This document shows, piece after piece, positions 17,738 to 26,932 of a stretch of DNA of 64,000 nucleotides (position 1 is the stretch's first letter; each line of letters begins with the position of its first letter). The stretch comes from Parasphingopyxis sp. CP4 (GTDB lineage Bacteria; Pseudomonadota; Alphaproteobacteria; Sphingomonadales; Sphingomonadaceae): NCBI RefSeq assembly GCF_013378055.1, contig NZ_CP051130.1, forward strand, positions 868,001-932,000, given 5' to 3'. The notes beneath the pieces were generated by a model. The model was not told the DNA's origin. It ran no database searches and saw only the letters and a program-made list of their open reading frames with translations. The position numbers were made by a program, and so were the translations under genes.

Positions 17738-18298
17738 CTACTCGTTAACGGCAAACTCCCTGTCGCACTGATCAGATTCTTGGGCGATCTGCCGTGCAAA
17801 TTCGAAGAAATCTTCCGCATCGCGGCCCCGTTGGCGGATCTGAGAATCCATCCGGCCAACATCTGCCATCACCGCCTCATTATCTCGTCCTTTTCCGGGC
17901 TCCGATCCGAGACTCTCGGCCAGACGGACAAATTCGCGCGCCTGCTGGATATTCGTCTCGGCGCTCTGCCGCGCATCAGCGGCACGATCGGGATCGCTGT
18001 CCGCGTCGGTTTGCGCGATGATATCGAAAACATTTGAGACATTCATCGCCGTAGCTGCGCATTCGACAGCACGATCATATGTCATTGGCCCAGCTGCAGC
18101 GAGGGCTTCTGCCGCCTCTCGCGCTTCAGCCTCTGCGGTCGCAGCACGCCCAGCTTCAATCTGTGCGATTTCTTCCTCGGCAGTCAAATTGTCAGAACAA
18201 GCAGCAAGTGCCGCAGACGCCGCTAAGCTAACGCCGATAACGCTCAGTCTCACGGTGCGCATGCGCTGATACCTGCCCTGTGCCGCAATCTTCTTCAT
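17738..18298 (-). CDS. Hypothetical Ala/Glu-rich lipoprotein
   Basis: I do not recognise a family. The 186-residue product has a lipoprotein signal peptide: KK and RMR near the start, a hydrophobic run SVIGVSLAASAAL, and the lipobox LAAC. An Ala/Glu-rich helix comes next (TAEEEIAQIEAGRAATAEAEAREAAEAL by composition, likely coiled coil). A C-terminal half follows with two further cysteines (VECAAT, SDQCDREF) that could form a disulfide. The start at 18298 is chosen for GGGGGATT just upstream. It is divergent from aspS and stands 75 bases before rnd on the same strand. The reading frame and signal make it a convincing gene; its role is unknown. Confidence 0.7.
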   Translation of the reverse strand: MKKIAAQGRYQRMRTVRLSVIGVSLAASAALAACSDNLTAEEEIAQIEAGRAATAEAEAREAAEALAAAGPMTYDRAVECAATAMNVSNVFDIIAQTDADSDPDRAADARQSAETNIQQAREFVRLAESLGSEPGKGRDNEAVMADVGRMDSQIRQRGRDAEDFFEFARQIAQESDQCDREFAVNE

Positions 18299-18397
18299 CG
18301 ATAATCCCCCATTTGGCTGCGAATGCCACCCGGGCTGATTAGAGACGGGTTCGACATTCAGAGTCAAACGAGCGCCGGATCAAATACAATTCACAGC

Positions 18398-18425
18398 TTG
18401 CCCGGTCAGCCGATTCCGCTATGGA
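18398..18425 (+). promoter_or_regulatory. Putative promoter of aspS
   Basis: TTGCCC (18398-18403) and TATGGA (18420-18425) are 16 bases apart. The likely aspS ATG (18433) is seven bases after the -10 box, which would place the transcription start at or next to the codon. GGAG at 18423-18426 could instead act as a ribosome-binding site, so the two readings compete. Confidence 0.3.
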
Positions 18426-18432
18426 GCCGCGC

Positions 18433-20229
18433 ATGACCATGCACACATACCGCACCCATAATTGTTCCGAACTTCGTAGCCAGGATGTCGGCGAAAATGT
18501 CCGCCTGTCAGGCTGGGTCCATCGCAAGCGAGATCATGGCGATCTCGTCTTTGTCGACCTGCGCGATAATTTCGGTATCACCCAGATTGTCACCGAGGTA
18601 GATGGCCCGGCTTTTGCAACCCTTGAGCGTCTCCGCTCGGAATCAGTAATCACCGTAACCGGCAAGGTCGTCGCTCGGTCCGATGATTTGATCAATGCAA
18701 AGCTCAACACCGGCGAAATCGAGATCCGCGCCGAATCCGTCGAGGTTCAGTCCGCGGCGGAAGAACTGCCTATGCCGGTTGCCGGCGAAGCGGATTACCC
18801 GGAGGATATCCGTTTAAAATATCGCTATCTCGATCTGCGCCGGGAGAGCATGCACAAGAATATCCTGCTGCGCTCGGAAGTGATTTCTTCGATCCGCAAA
18901 CGGATGATCGATCAGAATTTCACCGAGTTCCAGACTCCGATTCTCACCGCATCTTCTCCCGAAGGTGCACGCGACTATCTGGTTCCTAGCCGGGTGCATC
19001 CTGGGAAATTCTATGCGCTGCCCCAGGCACCGCAGATGTTCAAACAGCTGATCATGGTGGCGGGGTTCGATCGCTATTTCCAGATCGCGCCCTGCTTCCG
19101 CGACGAAGATGCGCGCGCCGATCGTTCGCCGGGTGAATTCTACCAGCTCGATTTCGAAATGAGCTTCGTCACCCAGGAAGATGTTTTCCAGGCGATCGAG
19201 CCTGTGCTGCGCGGCGTGTTCGAAGAATTTGCCGATTGGGACGGGAAGGGACGCACCGTCGATCCTGAATTTGTCCGCATTCCCTTTGCCGAAGCCATGC
19301 TCAAATATGGATCGGACAAGCCGGACCTGCGCAACCCGCTCGAAATCCGGGACGTCAGCAGCCATTTCGAAGGCTCAGATTTTGGCCTGTTCGCCAACAT
19401 AGTCGGTTCAGGTGGCGTGGTTCGCGCCATTCCTGCACCGAATACCGGCGATCGCGGTCGCCGTTGGTTCGACGGGCTGAACGAATGGGCACGCGGCGAA
19501 GGGTTTGCCGGTCTCGGTTACATAAATCGCAAAGAGGGCGCTCCCTCAGGCCCGATCGCCAAGAATCATGGTGAAGAAAAGACCGCCAAGCTGCTCGAAG
19601 AACTCGGCCTGGGTGAAGCCGACAGCGTATTCTTCGCGGCCGGCAAGGAAAATGAAGCTGTTCGCCTCGCTGGCGGTGCGCGGACACGTTTGGGTGAAGA
19701 GCTTGGCCTGATCGACGAGAATGTCTTCAAATTCTGCTGGATCGTCGATTTCCCAATGTATGAATATGACGAGGAACTGAAGAAGATCGATTTCAGCCAT
19801 AACCCATTCTCAATGCCGCAAGGCGAGATGGACGCACTGGAACACAAAGATCCGCTCGAAATCCTCGCCTGGCAATATGATATCGTCTGCAACGGCGTAG
19901 AGCTCTCATCCGGGGCCATTCGAAACCATCGCCCTGACATAATGTACAAGGCGTTCGAGATTGCCGGCTATTCCAACGAGGAAGTCGACGAGAATTTCTC
20001 GGGTATGATCAATGCGTTCAAGTTCGGCGCCCCACCGCATGGTGGCTCGGCACCGGGCATCGATCGTATCGTCATGCTCATTGCAGGCGAACCCAATCTG
20101 CGCGAAGTCGTGCTGTTCCCGATGAACCAGAAGGCCGAAGACCTGATGATGGACGCGCCGAGCGATGTCAGCCAGCGCCAGCTTCGCGAACTCAGCTTGC
20201 GTATCGTGGAGCCGCCGAAAGAGGGATGA
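18433..20229 (+). CDS. aspS: Aspartate-tRNA ligase
   Basis: AspRS charges tRNA-Asp; in bacteria lacking AsnRS the enzyme is often non-discriminating and also charges tRNA-Asn for amidation. The roughly 598-residue protein is of bacterial type. It has the OB-fold anticodon-binding start ([23 protein letters not shown]), class II motif 2 ([19 protein letters not shown]), the GAD insertion domain around the PSGPIAKN segment, and motif 3 ([12 protein letters not shown]). ATG 18433 has GGAG six bases upstream; an ATG two codons later and one four codons earlier are also in frame. The next gene overlaps its stop by four bases. Confidence 0.97.
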   Translation: MTMHTYRTHNCSELRSQDVGENVRLSGWVHRKRDHGDLVFVDLRDNFGITQIVTEVDGPAFATLERLRSESVITVTGKVVARSDDLINAKLNTGEIEIRAESVEVQSAAEELPMPVAGEADYPEDIRLKYRYLDLRRESMHKNILLRSEVISSIRKRMIDQNFTEFQTPILTASSPEGARDYLVPSRVHPGKFYALPQAPQMFKQLIMVAGFDRYFQIAPCFRDEDARADRSPGEFYQLDFEMSFVTQEDVFQAIEPVLRGVFEEFADWDGKGRTVDPEFVRIPFAEAMLKYGSDKPDLRNPLEIRDVSSHFEGSDFGLFANIVGSGGVVRAIPAPNTGDRGRRWFDGLNEWARGEGFAGLGYINRKEGAPSGPIAKNHGEEKTAKLLEELGLGEADSVFFAAGKENEAVRLAGGARTRLGEELGLIDENVFKFCWIVDFPMYEYDEELKKIDFSHNPFSMPQGEMDALEHKDPLEILAWQYDIVCNGVELSSGAIRNHRPDIMYKAFEIAGYSNEEVDENFSGMINAFKFGAPPHGGSAPGIDRIVMLIAGEPNLREVVLFPMNQKAEDLMMDAPSDVSQRQLRELSLRIVEPPKEG

Positions 20230-21104
20230 GCGCGCCAGCCGAGGCCTATTTCGGCGATGGAGACAATCGCCTCTGCTATTTCGAATGGGGCAACCCGGAC
20301 GGACCGGTGATCTTGCTGCTCCACGCCACCGGCTTTCACGCGCGATGCTGGGACCAGGTGGTGACAGAGCTGCCATCCGATCACCGTATCATTGCAGTCG
20401 ATCATCGCGGGCATGGGCGCAGCGCCAAGCCGGAAATGATTATCGATTGGAGCGAGAATGCGCGGGCACTTGGCGACCTGATCGAAGGGCTGGACTTGCG
20501 CGATATTGTGGGTGCCGGCCATTCGATGGGCGGACATTGCCTGGTCCAGTTGGCGGGACAAATGGGCGATCGCTTCAAACGCCTGGTGCTGATCGACCCC
20601 GTGATCATAGAGCCTTCGCTGTATGAAGGCGTGCCACCGCTTGACGAGCTGGATCCATCCGAAAATCCCGTATCACGGCGGCGAGCGCGTTGGGATTCGC
20701 CGGAACAGATGATCAACCGACTCAGGGATCATCCCTCCTATTCGGTATGGGATCCAGACGTTCTCGAAGATTATTGCCGCTATGGCTTGCTGCCGCGGGA
20801 TGACGGGGACGGGTTTGACCTTGCTTGTCCGCCCTTTCTCGAGGCGTCCATCTATACCGGCTCGCGCTCAATCAATCCTTATCCAATGGTTGATCAGATC
20901 AGCGTGCCGGTGACAATATTACGGGCGCCACGCGGCGAACGGGGCGCTGCCGTCGATTTTACACGCTCGCCCACCTGGCCGGGGCTGGCCGATCGATTTG
21001 CCAATGGCACGGATGTTTTCATGCCGGAGCTCACGCATTTCTTGCCAATGCAGGATCCCAAGCGGATCGCGCGATATATTGCAGGGCTTTCGCCCGACGC
21101 ATAA
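20226..21104 (+). CDS. Alpha/beta-fold hydrolase
   Basis: The 292-residue protein is a typical alpha/beta hydrolase: oxyanion-hole region [13 protein letters not shown], then VDHRGHGRS, the nucleophile elbow GHSMGGH with Ser100, and a late catalytic histidine in [11 protein letters not shown]. No signal peptide is seen, so it is cytoplasmic. Its start overlaps the aspS stop (ATGA), so the two are translationally coupled, but that does not reveal a substrate. An esterase, lactonase or C-C hydrolase are all possible. The family call is firm; the reaction is not known. Confidence 0.85.
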   Translation: MSAPAEAYFGDGDNRLCYFEWGNPDGPVILLLHATGFHARCWDQVVTELPSDHRIIAVDHRGHGRSAKPEMIIDWSENARALGDLIEGLDLRDIVGAGHSMGGHCLVQLAGQMGDRFKRLVLIDPVIIEPSLYEGVPPLDELDPSENPVSRRRARWDSPEQMINRLRDHPSYSVWDPDVLEDYCRYGLLPRDDGDGFDLACPPFLEASIYTGSRSINPYPMVDQISVPVTILRAPRGERGAAVDFTRSPTWPGLADRFANGTDVFMPELTHFLPMQDPKRIARYIAGLSPDA

Positions 21105-21159
21105 CCCTGTGTAAGCTATTTCGGGCTATATCGTTCGGGAACTTTAGCGGGGATCTTTC

Positions 21160-21945
21160 ATGGCAATCGACCTTGCCGATTTTGAAGCCGGTGCGAAATA
21201 TGACGGCGATTATGATGATGACCTAGCGGAGCTGCAGGAGCGGCTTGGCCAGATTCAGGCCGCCTATATCGCCAATCGCAAGCGCGCTGTTATCGCGGTA
21301 GAAGGCTGGGATGCGGCTGGCAAAGGCGGCATGATCCGTCGCCTGACAGGGCGCTGGGACCCGCGATTTTTCCAGGTCTGGCCGATTGGCGCACCGACGA
21401 AGGAAGCCAAGGCTCGGCACTTTCTATGGCGGTTCTGGAACAAATTGCCGGGAAACAAGGAAATCAATATCTTCGATCGCACCTGGTATGGCCGGGTGCT
21501 TGTCGAACGGGTCGAGGGCTATTGTTCGGAAGTCGAATGGCGCCGCGGCTATGATGAAATCAATGAATTTGAAGCCCAGCAGCGCGATAGCGGAACGCCG
21601 ATTATCAAGCTTTTCCTGCATGTTACGCAGGAAGAACAGGACGAGCGCTTCCGCAAGCGGCTCGACAATCCCTGGAAGCGCTGGAAGCTGACCGCAGATG
21701 ATTTCCGCAACCGCGAGAAGCGCGAACCCTATCTGGAGGCGCTGCGCGATATGTTTGCCCGGACGGACACGCGCTGGGCGCCCTGGACTGTGGTTGATGC
21801 CAACAACAAGAAAACGGCGCGGATCACTGCACTCACCCATATTGCCGAGCAACTCTCGGCGCATGTGTCGATGGAACCACCCGAAGCCGATCCGGAAATC
21901 ATGGACTTGGCGGCGTCCCATTTGGGGACACCGGGCAAAGACTGA
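21160..21945 (+). CDS. ppk2: Polyphosphate kinase 2 family protein (PPK2)
   Basis: PPK2 enzymes use polyphosphate to phosphorylate nucleotides, usually ADP or GDP (class I) or AMP (class II). The 261-residue single-domain protein has Walker A GWDAAGKGG at 49-57. It also has the conserved RWDPRFFQVWPIGAPTKEA block, Walker B-like INIFDRTWYGRVLVERVEG at about 103-120, and the basic lid helix region FRKRLDNPWKRWKLT. The class cannot be assigned safely by eye. It lies 5 kb downstream of ppk and ppx, so this chromosome has both kinds of polyphosphate kinase close together. Confidence 0.92.
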   Translation: MAIDLADFEAGAKYDGDYDDDLAELQERLGQIQAAYIANRKRAVIAVEGWDAAGKGGMIRRLTGRWDPRFFQVWPIGAPTKEAKARHFLWRFWNKLPGNKEINIFDRTWYGRVLVERVEGYCSEVEWRRGYDEINEFEAQQRDSGTPIIKLFLHVTQEEQDERFRKRLDNPWKRWKLTADDFRNREKREPYLEALRDMFARTDTRWAPWTVVDANNKKTARITALTHIAEQLSAHVSMEPPEADPEIMDLAASHLGTPGKD

Positions 21946-22006
21946 GTTCAGCACATTTGCGGTGATTTGGGTCCCTGTGCGATATCCTGCGCAACAGGAG
22001 ACGAAA

Positions 22007-22387
22007 ATGGCGGGCATGTATCGGGGAATTGGCACGGCACTGGCAGCAGCATTGCTGGCAACGGGGTGTGCGCATGATGGCTATTCTGACCGGGGATACG
22101 GCTATAACGGCTCGCACGGCTATGCGCCGCGCTATGCCAATCCGTTCAGTGGCTCCGGCGCGCGTCGGCTTGATCCATGGTTGGCCGAAACCCGCCAGGG
22201 GCATCAGTTTGTGATGGACCATTATCGACTTGGCCCGGGCTATGAGCTCAGCCGCGACGACGCGGAGAGCGCCAACGCCTTTTTCCGGCGCTGGGCGGAT
22301 ACCGACGGCAATTATCGCCTAACCGATGAAGAGATCCGCACTGCGCTCGTCCATGCGGGGCGCAACTACGGATCACGCTCCCACTAG
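22007..22387 (+). CDS. Small lipoprotein with one EF-hand-like loop
   Basis: The 126-residue product has a lipoprotein signal (MAGMYRGIGTALAAALLATGC, lipobox ATGC). A Tyr/Gly-rich spacer follows (SDRGYGYNGSHGYAPRYANP), then a C-terminal helix-loop-helix, FFRRWADTDGNYRLTDEEIRTAL. That loop has acidic or amide residues at positions 1, 3 and 5 and Glu at 12 of an EF-hand, though the usual Gly at 6 is Tyr. AGGAG six bases before ATG 22007 fixes the start; the frame is open much further upstream but inside ppk2. It converges with greB, overlapping it by four bases. Calcium binding is inferred only. Confidence 0.65.
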   Translation: MAGMYRGIGTALAAALLATGCAHDGYSDRGYGYNGSHGYAPRYANPFSGSGARRLDPWLAETRQGHQFVMDHYRLGPGYELSRDDAESANAFFRRWADTDGNYRLTDEEIRTALVHAGRNYGSRSH

Positions 22388-22875
22388 GCAACACTCTCAG
22401 GATAGGTAATCGCGAGGATTTCATAATCCTTCGGCCCGCCAGGTAGCCGAACGGTCCGGCTATCTCCAACTGCAGCGCGCTTCAAAGCATTGGCCATCGG
22501 AGACAGCCAGCTTATCCGGCCAGCCGAAGCATCCGCCTCATCCTCACCGACCAGCGTTACCGTTCGCTCGCAATCATCTTCATCGACTAGCTGTACCGTC
22601 GCTCCGAAGAAAACCCGGCTCTTGTCCGGCTGATCCGAGGGGTCAACGATTTGCGCCGCCTTAATCCGGCGCGACAGAAAGCTGATCCGGCGATCGATTT
22701 CGCGCAGCTTCTTGCGGCCATAGATATAGTCGCCATTTTCGCTGCGATCGCCATTGCCCGCCGCCCAGCTAATCACTTCGACCAACTCTGGCCGCTCCGT
22801 CCCGAACAGCATTTCATATTCGGCCTTCAACGCCGCATAACCTGCCGGTGTGATGTAATTGACCCGATCGGCCAT
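22384..22875 (-). CDS. greB: Transcription elongation factor GreB
   Basis: Gre factors enter the RNA polymerase secondary channel and stimulate cleavage of backtracked RNA. The 163-residue product has the N-terminal coiled coil with the acidic tip NGDRSENGDYIYGRKKL, followed by the FKBP-like C-terminal domain (VQLVDEDDCERTVTLVGEDEAD, ISWLSPMANAL). A start YITPAGYAAL and the YIYGRKKLREID segment favour GreB over GreA. Its ATG overlaps the slt stop by one base (TAATG), so it is translated after the transglycosylase. Confidence 0.92.
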   Translation of the reverse strand: MADRVNYITPAGYAALKAEYEMLFGTERPELVEVISWAAGNGDRSENGDYIYGRKKLREIDRRISFLSRRIKAAQIVDPSDQPDKSRVFFGATVQLVDEDDCERTVTLVGEDEADASAGRISWLSPMANALKRAAVGDSRTVRLPGGPKDYEILAITYPESVA

Positions 22876-24890
22876 TAGCCCGGCGTGGATTTGCCCAGAT
22901 AGCGAGACAGCGGCGCATTGTTGCGCGGCATAAAAGCGCGATCAGGATGCAGCAGATCGTACATCACCGCATTCTCCATCACGCGCTGGACGTAATTCTT
23001 CGTCTCGTAGATCGGAATTTCTTCGATCCAGCGCACAATATCGACGCTCCCGAGGCGCGGATCGCCATTGGCGCGGATCCAGCGGTTCGCATTGCCTGGC
23101 CCAGCGTTATAGCTCGCAGCGGCAAGCGCATGATTGCTCCACCGCTCATAAAGGCTTTCATAATAGGCTCGCGCCAACAGGATCGAATATTGCGGATCAT
23201 TGGTCAGGCCGGAGCGGCTATAGCTGCGCCCAATCCAACGCGAAACTTCACGCGCCGTGCCCGGCATAAACTGCATCAGGCCGCGGGCGCCCGCATGGCT
23301 TACTGCGCGCGGATCAAACTGACTTTCCTGGCGCGCGATTGCGTGAACCGGCGTAAAGAAACGCTCGGCCCCGCGCGGCATCGGGACGGTCGGATATCCA
23401 TAGGCAACGGCGTTAAACCCGTTCACCCGGGCGCTCCGATGGGTCATCACAGCAAGGTCCTGCCGGCCAATCTGGCTTGACAACATCGCGGACAGCTGAT
23501 GCTCGGATTCGGTGCTGATCTGGCGGGTAAGACCACGCAGGAAGGTCGATTGCGTGTTCCACGCGCCCAATTCGCCGAGCATGCGAATTGCCTGAACGAT
23601 TTCTCGGTCCATAAATTCACGCTGGACGGACGGATCAATGGATGCGCGTTGTGCACTTGGCAGGCGAAGCTCACGACCCAGCCGCTCGGTGGCTAGCTGA
23701 CCATAGAAATAGTCATAATAGGCAGCTGCTTCCTCATAGAGAGCCGTAGCGCGATCCCGTTGGCCAGCGGCCTCAGCAGCCCGCCCGGCCCAGTAAAAGC
23801 CTTTTGATCGTGTTTGGGGCGTTCGCGCGGCGCGGCCATAGCGTTCGAACATGCCAACCGCGTCGGCAGGTCGGCTGCGGTGCCATAAAGCGGTTGTTCC
23901 AGCGAGCCAGGTCAAGCTCGTATAATCGTCTCGAACGCCTAACTCTTCGCCGCTGACATCAGTGCCGGGATCGAATGCATCGTCTACTTTGCTGGCAATC
24001 GAATAGGCTGTTGACCATTGCCGGTCATTGGCGGCGGCGCGCGCATTAAGGAGTAGCACTTCATACCATTCCTCAGCATCGGTTGGACGATGTTGCAGGG
24101 CAGGGCGATTGGCGAGCAAGCGCCTGGCTTCAATCGAGCGGCCATTATTGCGCAGCCACATGGCCCGTTCCGCGACATAGCCGGGATCACCCATCGCCGA
24201 TCCACCCGCTTCAGCACCGGCACCGGTTGAGAGGCGAAGGCGCGCAGAATGTGCATCACGGCGTGACGTAGAGGTCAGCGATAAAACGCGGGCAGCACCC
24301 GATGTGTCATCCTGCCACAGCAAATAATCGAAGCGATAGTCATGATCTTCGGCTGATAGAGCACCGGCAAAACGCCGAAGAACAACGGCTTCGTCAGCTG
24401 ACGCTGAGCTACGATTGAACGAACCCAGCCGCCAAGCCTGGCGCGCATATCTATTTGCCTCATCATTGCGTCCCATCGAAGCGAGCGCTTCGGCGTAGCG
24501 CAACGAACCACTGGCCGTTATCGGCTCATAGCGTTGGAAGAAGCTGATCAGCGCTGCTGGCGACGCGCCGTTAGCCGGAATCTGGTTCTCGGCGACGCGC
24601 TGCATCCGCGTCTCACCCGGCCAGTCAGGATGCGACACGAGAAAGCTCGCATAATCATTAAACGGCAGGGCGTCGCTCTGCTGCAATCGGTTCCAGCGGA
24701 GGATAGCTTCACCAATCGGATGAGAGCGTGGCACCGAACCTACCGAGCCAGCGCCAGAAACACCAAGCCGGCTGGCATACCAGGCCCGCTGTTCGGACGT
24801 AAGATTCTGTGCCGAGGCGGCTACGGAGCCGGACAAAGCGGCCACGCCAATTGCTATAAACGCAACGGTCTTCTTCAACATGCTTGCCAT
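22875..24890 (-). CDS. slt: Soluble lytic murein transglycosylase (Slt70-like)
   Basis: Slt cleaves the MurNAc-GlcNAc bond of peptidoglycan with formation of 1,6-anhydro ends. The 671-residue protein has a signal peptide (MLKKTVAFIAIGVAAL..., cleavage near ASAQ). A long alpha-helical superhelix of about 450 residues follows, then the C-terminal catalytic domain: the Glu of ARQESQFDPRAVSHAGARGL, then GLMQFMPGTAREV and AASYNAGPGNANRW. The ATG at 24881 is an alternative start. It is divergent from dapA and coupled to greB. Confidence 0.93.
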   Translation of the reverse strand: MASMLKKTVAFIAIGVAALSGSVAASAQNLTSEQRAWYASRLGVSGAGSVGSVPRSHPIGEAILRWNRLQQSDALPFNDYASFLVSHPDWPGETRMQRVAENQIPANGASPAALISFFQRYEPITASGSLRYAEALASMGRNDEANRYARQAWRLGSFNRSSASADEAVVLRRFAGALSAEDHDYRFDYLLWQDDTSGAARVLSLTSTSRRDAHSARLRLSTGAGAEAGGSAMGDPGYVAERAMWLRNNGRSIEARRLLANRPALQHRPTDAEEWYEVLLLNARAAANDRQWSTAYSIASKVDDAFDPGTDVSGEELGVRDDYTSLTWLAGTTALWHRSRPADAVGMFERYGRAARTPQTRSKGFYWAGRAAEAAGQRDRATALYEEAAAYYDYFYGQLATERLGRELRLPSAQRASIDPSVQREFMDREIVQAIRMLGELGAWNTQSTFLRGLTRQISTESEHQLSAMLSSQIGRQDLAVMTHRSARVNGFNAVAYGYPTVPMPRGAERFFTPVHAIARQESQFDPRAVSHAGARGLMQFMPGTAREVSRWIGRSYSRSGLTNDPQYSILLARAYYESLYERWSNHALAAASYNAGPGNANRWIRANGDPRLGSVDIVRWIEEIPIYETKNYVQRVMENAVMYDLLHPDRAFMPRNNAPLSRYLGKSTPG

Positions 24891-24982
24891 AGTGCGCGCA
24901 CAATCCTTATCTGACGATGAATAAGCCCCAATGATGTGACGGTGATATGCCGCGCAAAGATGTGGAGGTGAAGGAGAAACTT

Positions 24983-25864
24983 ATGTTCAGCGGGTCGATT
25001 CCGGCTCTGGTGACGCCCTTTCGCGACGGATCGTTTGATGAAGCCACCTATCGGAGCTTTATTGACTGGCAAATTGCGGAAGGCAGCAGCGCCCTTGTCC
25101 CGTGTGGAACCACCGGAGAGGCGGCCACGTTATCTTTCGAAGAGCATTTCGAGGTGGTTGGTGCCTGTGTCGATCAGGCTTCAGGACGCGTACCGGTCAT
25201 TGCCGGTTGCGGTTCGAATGACACACAGATTGCGATCAAGAATATGCACAAGGCCCAGGAACTCGGCGTCACTGCTGGGTTGGTTGTGCCGCCCTATTAC
25301 AACAAGCCGAACCAGGAAGGCATCTACCGGCATTTTGAAGCGATCATTTCGGCCTGCGACTTGCCGATCCTGCTTTATAATGTTCCGAGCCGAACAGCCT
25401 CCGATATCTCGGTCGACACGATGGCGCGCTTGCGCAAATTTCCCTCGATAGTCGGGGCCAAGGATGCGACTGCCGATATGGACCGGGTAAGTGCCCAGCG
25501 CGCTGCGTGCGGCGCAGATTTCTGTCAGCTATCGGGCAACGATTATCTTACACTGGGATATCTCGCGATGGGTGGCACCGGGTGTATTTCGGTCACCGCG
25601 AATGTCGCTCCGCGTCTCTGTGCCGAGTTTCAAGCCGCATGGTCGCGCGGAGATGCTGACGAAGCGCTCAAGATAAATGATACGCTCCATCCGTTACACG
25701 GTGCGATGTTTGCTGACGCATCTCCAGGACCAGCGAAATACGCCCTGACCAAGATCCGGTCAGGCTTTCCTGGGGAGTTGCGGCTGCCGATGACATGGCC
25801 CTCGGAATCCGCGCAAGCGGCAGTTGATTCAGCGCTCACTCATGCAGGCCTGTTAGAGGACTAA
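24983..25864 (+). CDS. dapA: 4-hydroxy-tetrahydrodipicolinate synthase DapA
   Basis: DapA condenses pyruvate with aspartate semialdehyde, the first committed step to diaminopimelate and lysine. The 293-residue product has [10 protein letters not shown] at the start, the substrate-binding [16 protein letters not shown], the catalytic Tyr in [14 protein letters not shown], and the Schiff-base Lys in [15 protein letters not shown] about eight bases before ATG 24983 selects this start over an open extension of 12 codons. smpB follows two bases after its stop. Confidence 0.96.
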   Translation: MFSGSIPALVTPFRDGSFDEATYRSFIDWQIAEGSSALVPCGTTGEAATLSFEEHFEVVGACVDQASGRVPVIAGCGSNDTQIAIKNMHKAQELGVTAGLVVPPYYNKPNQEGIYRHFEAIISACDLPILLYNVPSRTASDISVDTMARLRKFPSIVGAKDATADMDRVSAQRAACGADFCQLSGNDYLTLGYLAMGGTGCISVTANVAPRLCAEFQAAWSRGDADEALKINDTLHPLHGAMFADASPGPAKYALTKIRSGFPGELRLPMTWPSESAQAAVDSALTHAGLLED

Positions 25865-25866
25865 AC

Positions 25867-26349
25867 ATGGCCCGCCCGCAACCCAATACGTTCGACAAGG
25901 TTAAGACCGTCGCCGAAAACCGGCGCGCGCGTTTTGATTATGCTATTGACGAGAAGTTCGAAGCCGGAATCGCCTTGACCGGCACCGAGGTTAAGTCGCT
26001 CCGCTTTGGCGAAGGCGCCATTGCCGAAAGCTATGCCGATTTGATGGATGGAGAAGTCTGGCTGATCAATGCGAATATTCCCGAATTCAGCCACGGTAAT
26101 CGCTTCAATCACGAAGCCAAGCGACCGCGCAAGCTGTTGCTGCATGCGCATGAGATCAACAAGGTGCGCGGTGCCGTGGAGCGCAAGGGCATGACACTTG
26201 TGCCGCTATCCATCTATTTTAACTCCCGCGGCAAGGCGAAAGTCGAGCTGGCACTCGCTAAGGGCAAAAAGCAACATGACAAGCGCGCAACTGAAAAAGC
26301 GCGCGACTGGAAAAGGGAACAGGGCCGCCTGCTGCGTGACCGTGGCTAG
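25867..26349 (+). CDS. smpB: SsrA-binding protein SmpB
   Basis: SmpB binds tmRNA and brings it to stalled ribosomes for trans-translation. The 160-residue product has the family features [34 protein letters not shown] and the basic C-terminal tail [25 protein letters not shown], which contacts the decoding centre. It is adjacent to dapA, an order common in alphaproteobacteria. The tmRNA gene itself is not in this window as far as I can see. Confidence 0.97.
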   Translation: MARPQPNTFDKVKTVAENRRARFDYAIDEKFEAGIALTGTEVKSLRFGEGAIAESYADLMDGEVWLINANIPEFSHGNRFNHEAKRPRKLLLHAHEINKVRGAVERKGMTLVPLSIYFNSRGKAKVELALAKGKKQHDKRATEKARDWKREQGRLLRDRG

Positions 26350-26371
26350 ATCGGAACGAGAAACCGGCCGC

Positions 26372-26932
26372 ATGATGCGGTGGATCCGCAAACATTCGCC
26401 AAGCCGGGACGAGCTTGTGAAGAATCGCTTCATCAAGCCGTTCGCCGGACGGGTGATGCATAGCTATCTGTGGAAGTTTAACCGGCGATCTGTTCCGCGG
26501 GGCGCGGCATTGGGGATGATTGTTGGTATCATTGTCATGATTCCCGGATTCCAGATTATCGCATCTGCGCTTCTCGCACTGCCATTTCGCGCCAACATCC
26601 CGGTTGCAGCCGCTACAACTTTCACCAGCAACCCATTGACGACGCCCTTTATTCTGATCGGTGCCGTGTTTGTCGGCAACGGTGTGTTCGGCCTTGAGGC
26701 TGATCCCGGGCATTTCCAGACGCTCGTCGACAGACAGGCAGGCATTACTGAATGGCTCGCCTGGTTTGCCACAGATGCAGCGCCTGCACTCCTTGGCGGG
26801 CTCATGGTAATGGCGGTAGTAAGTGCAGCGATTGCCTATCTGTTGGCCGATTGGTTCTGGCGCTATCGCGTATCGCGCAAGTGGAAGAAGCGTCGGTTGG
26901 CAATGGCCGACCAGGATGACAGCGGAGAATAA
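26372..26932 (+). CDS. DUF2062-domain membrane protein
   Basis: The 186-residue product matches the DUF2062 pattern: a basic N-terminus (MMRWIRKHSPSRDELVKN), then HSYLWKFNRRSVPRGAALG. A first hydrophobic segment follows (IVGIIVMIPGFQIIASALLALPF), then the conserved FRANIPVAAATTFTSNPLTTPFI, and at the end another membrane span (GGLMVMAVVSAAIAYLLADWF). It is predicted to be an inner-membrane protein; the function is not known. A GTG at 26342, inside the end of smpB, is an alternative start. The last base of its stop overlaps the ATG of cckA, so the two are coupled. Confidence 0.82.
   Translation: MMRWIRKHSPSRDELVKNRFIKPFAGRVMHSYLWKFNRRSVPRGAALGMIVGIIVMIPGFQIIASALLALPFRANIPVAAATTFTSNPLTTPFILIGAVFVGNGVFGLEADPGHFQTLVDRQAGITEWLAWFATDAAPALLGGLMVMAVVSAAIAYLLADWFWRYRVSRKWKKRRLAMADQDDSGE

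Noticed and set aside
21698-22006. Upstream extension of the EF-hand lipoprotein inside ppk2
   Set aside because: AGGAG before ATG 22007 and a complete lipoprotein signal peptide there show that the shorter start is right.
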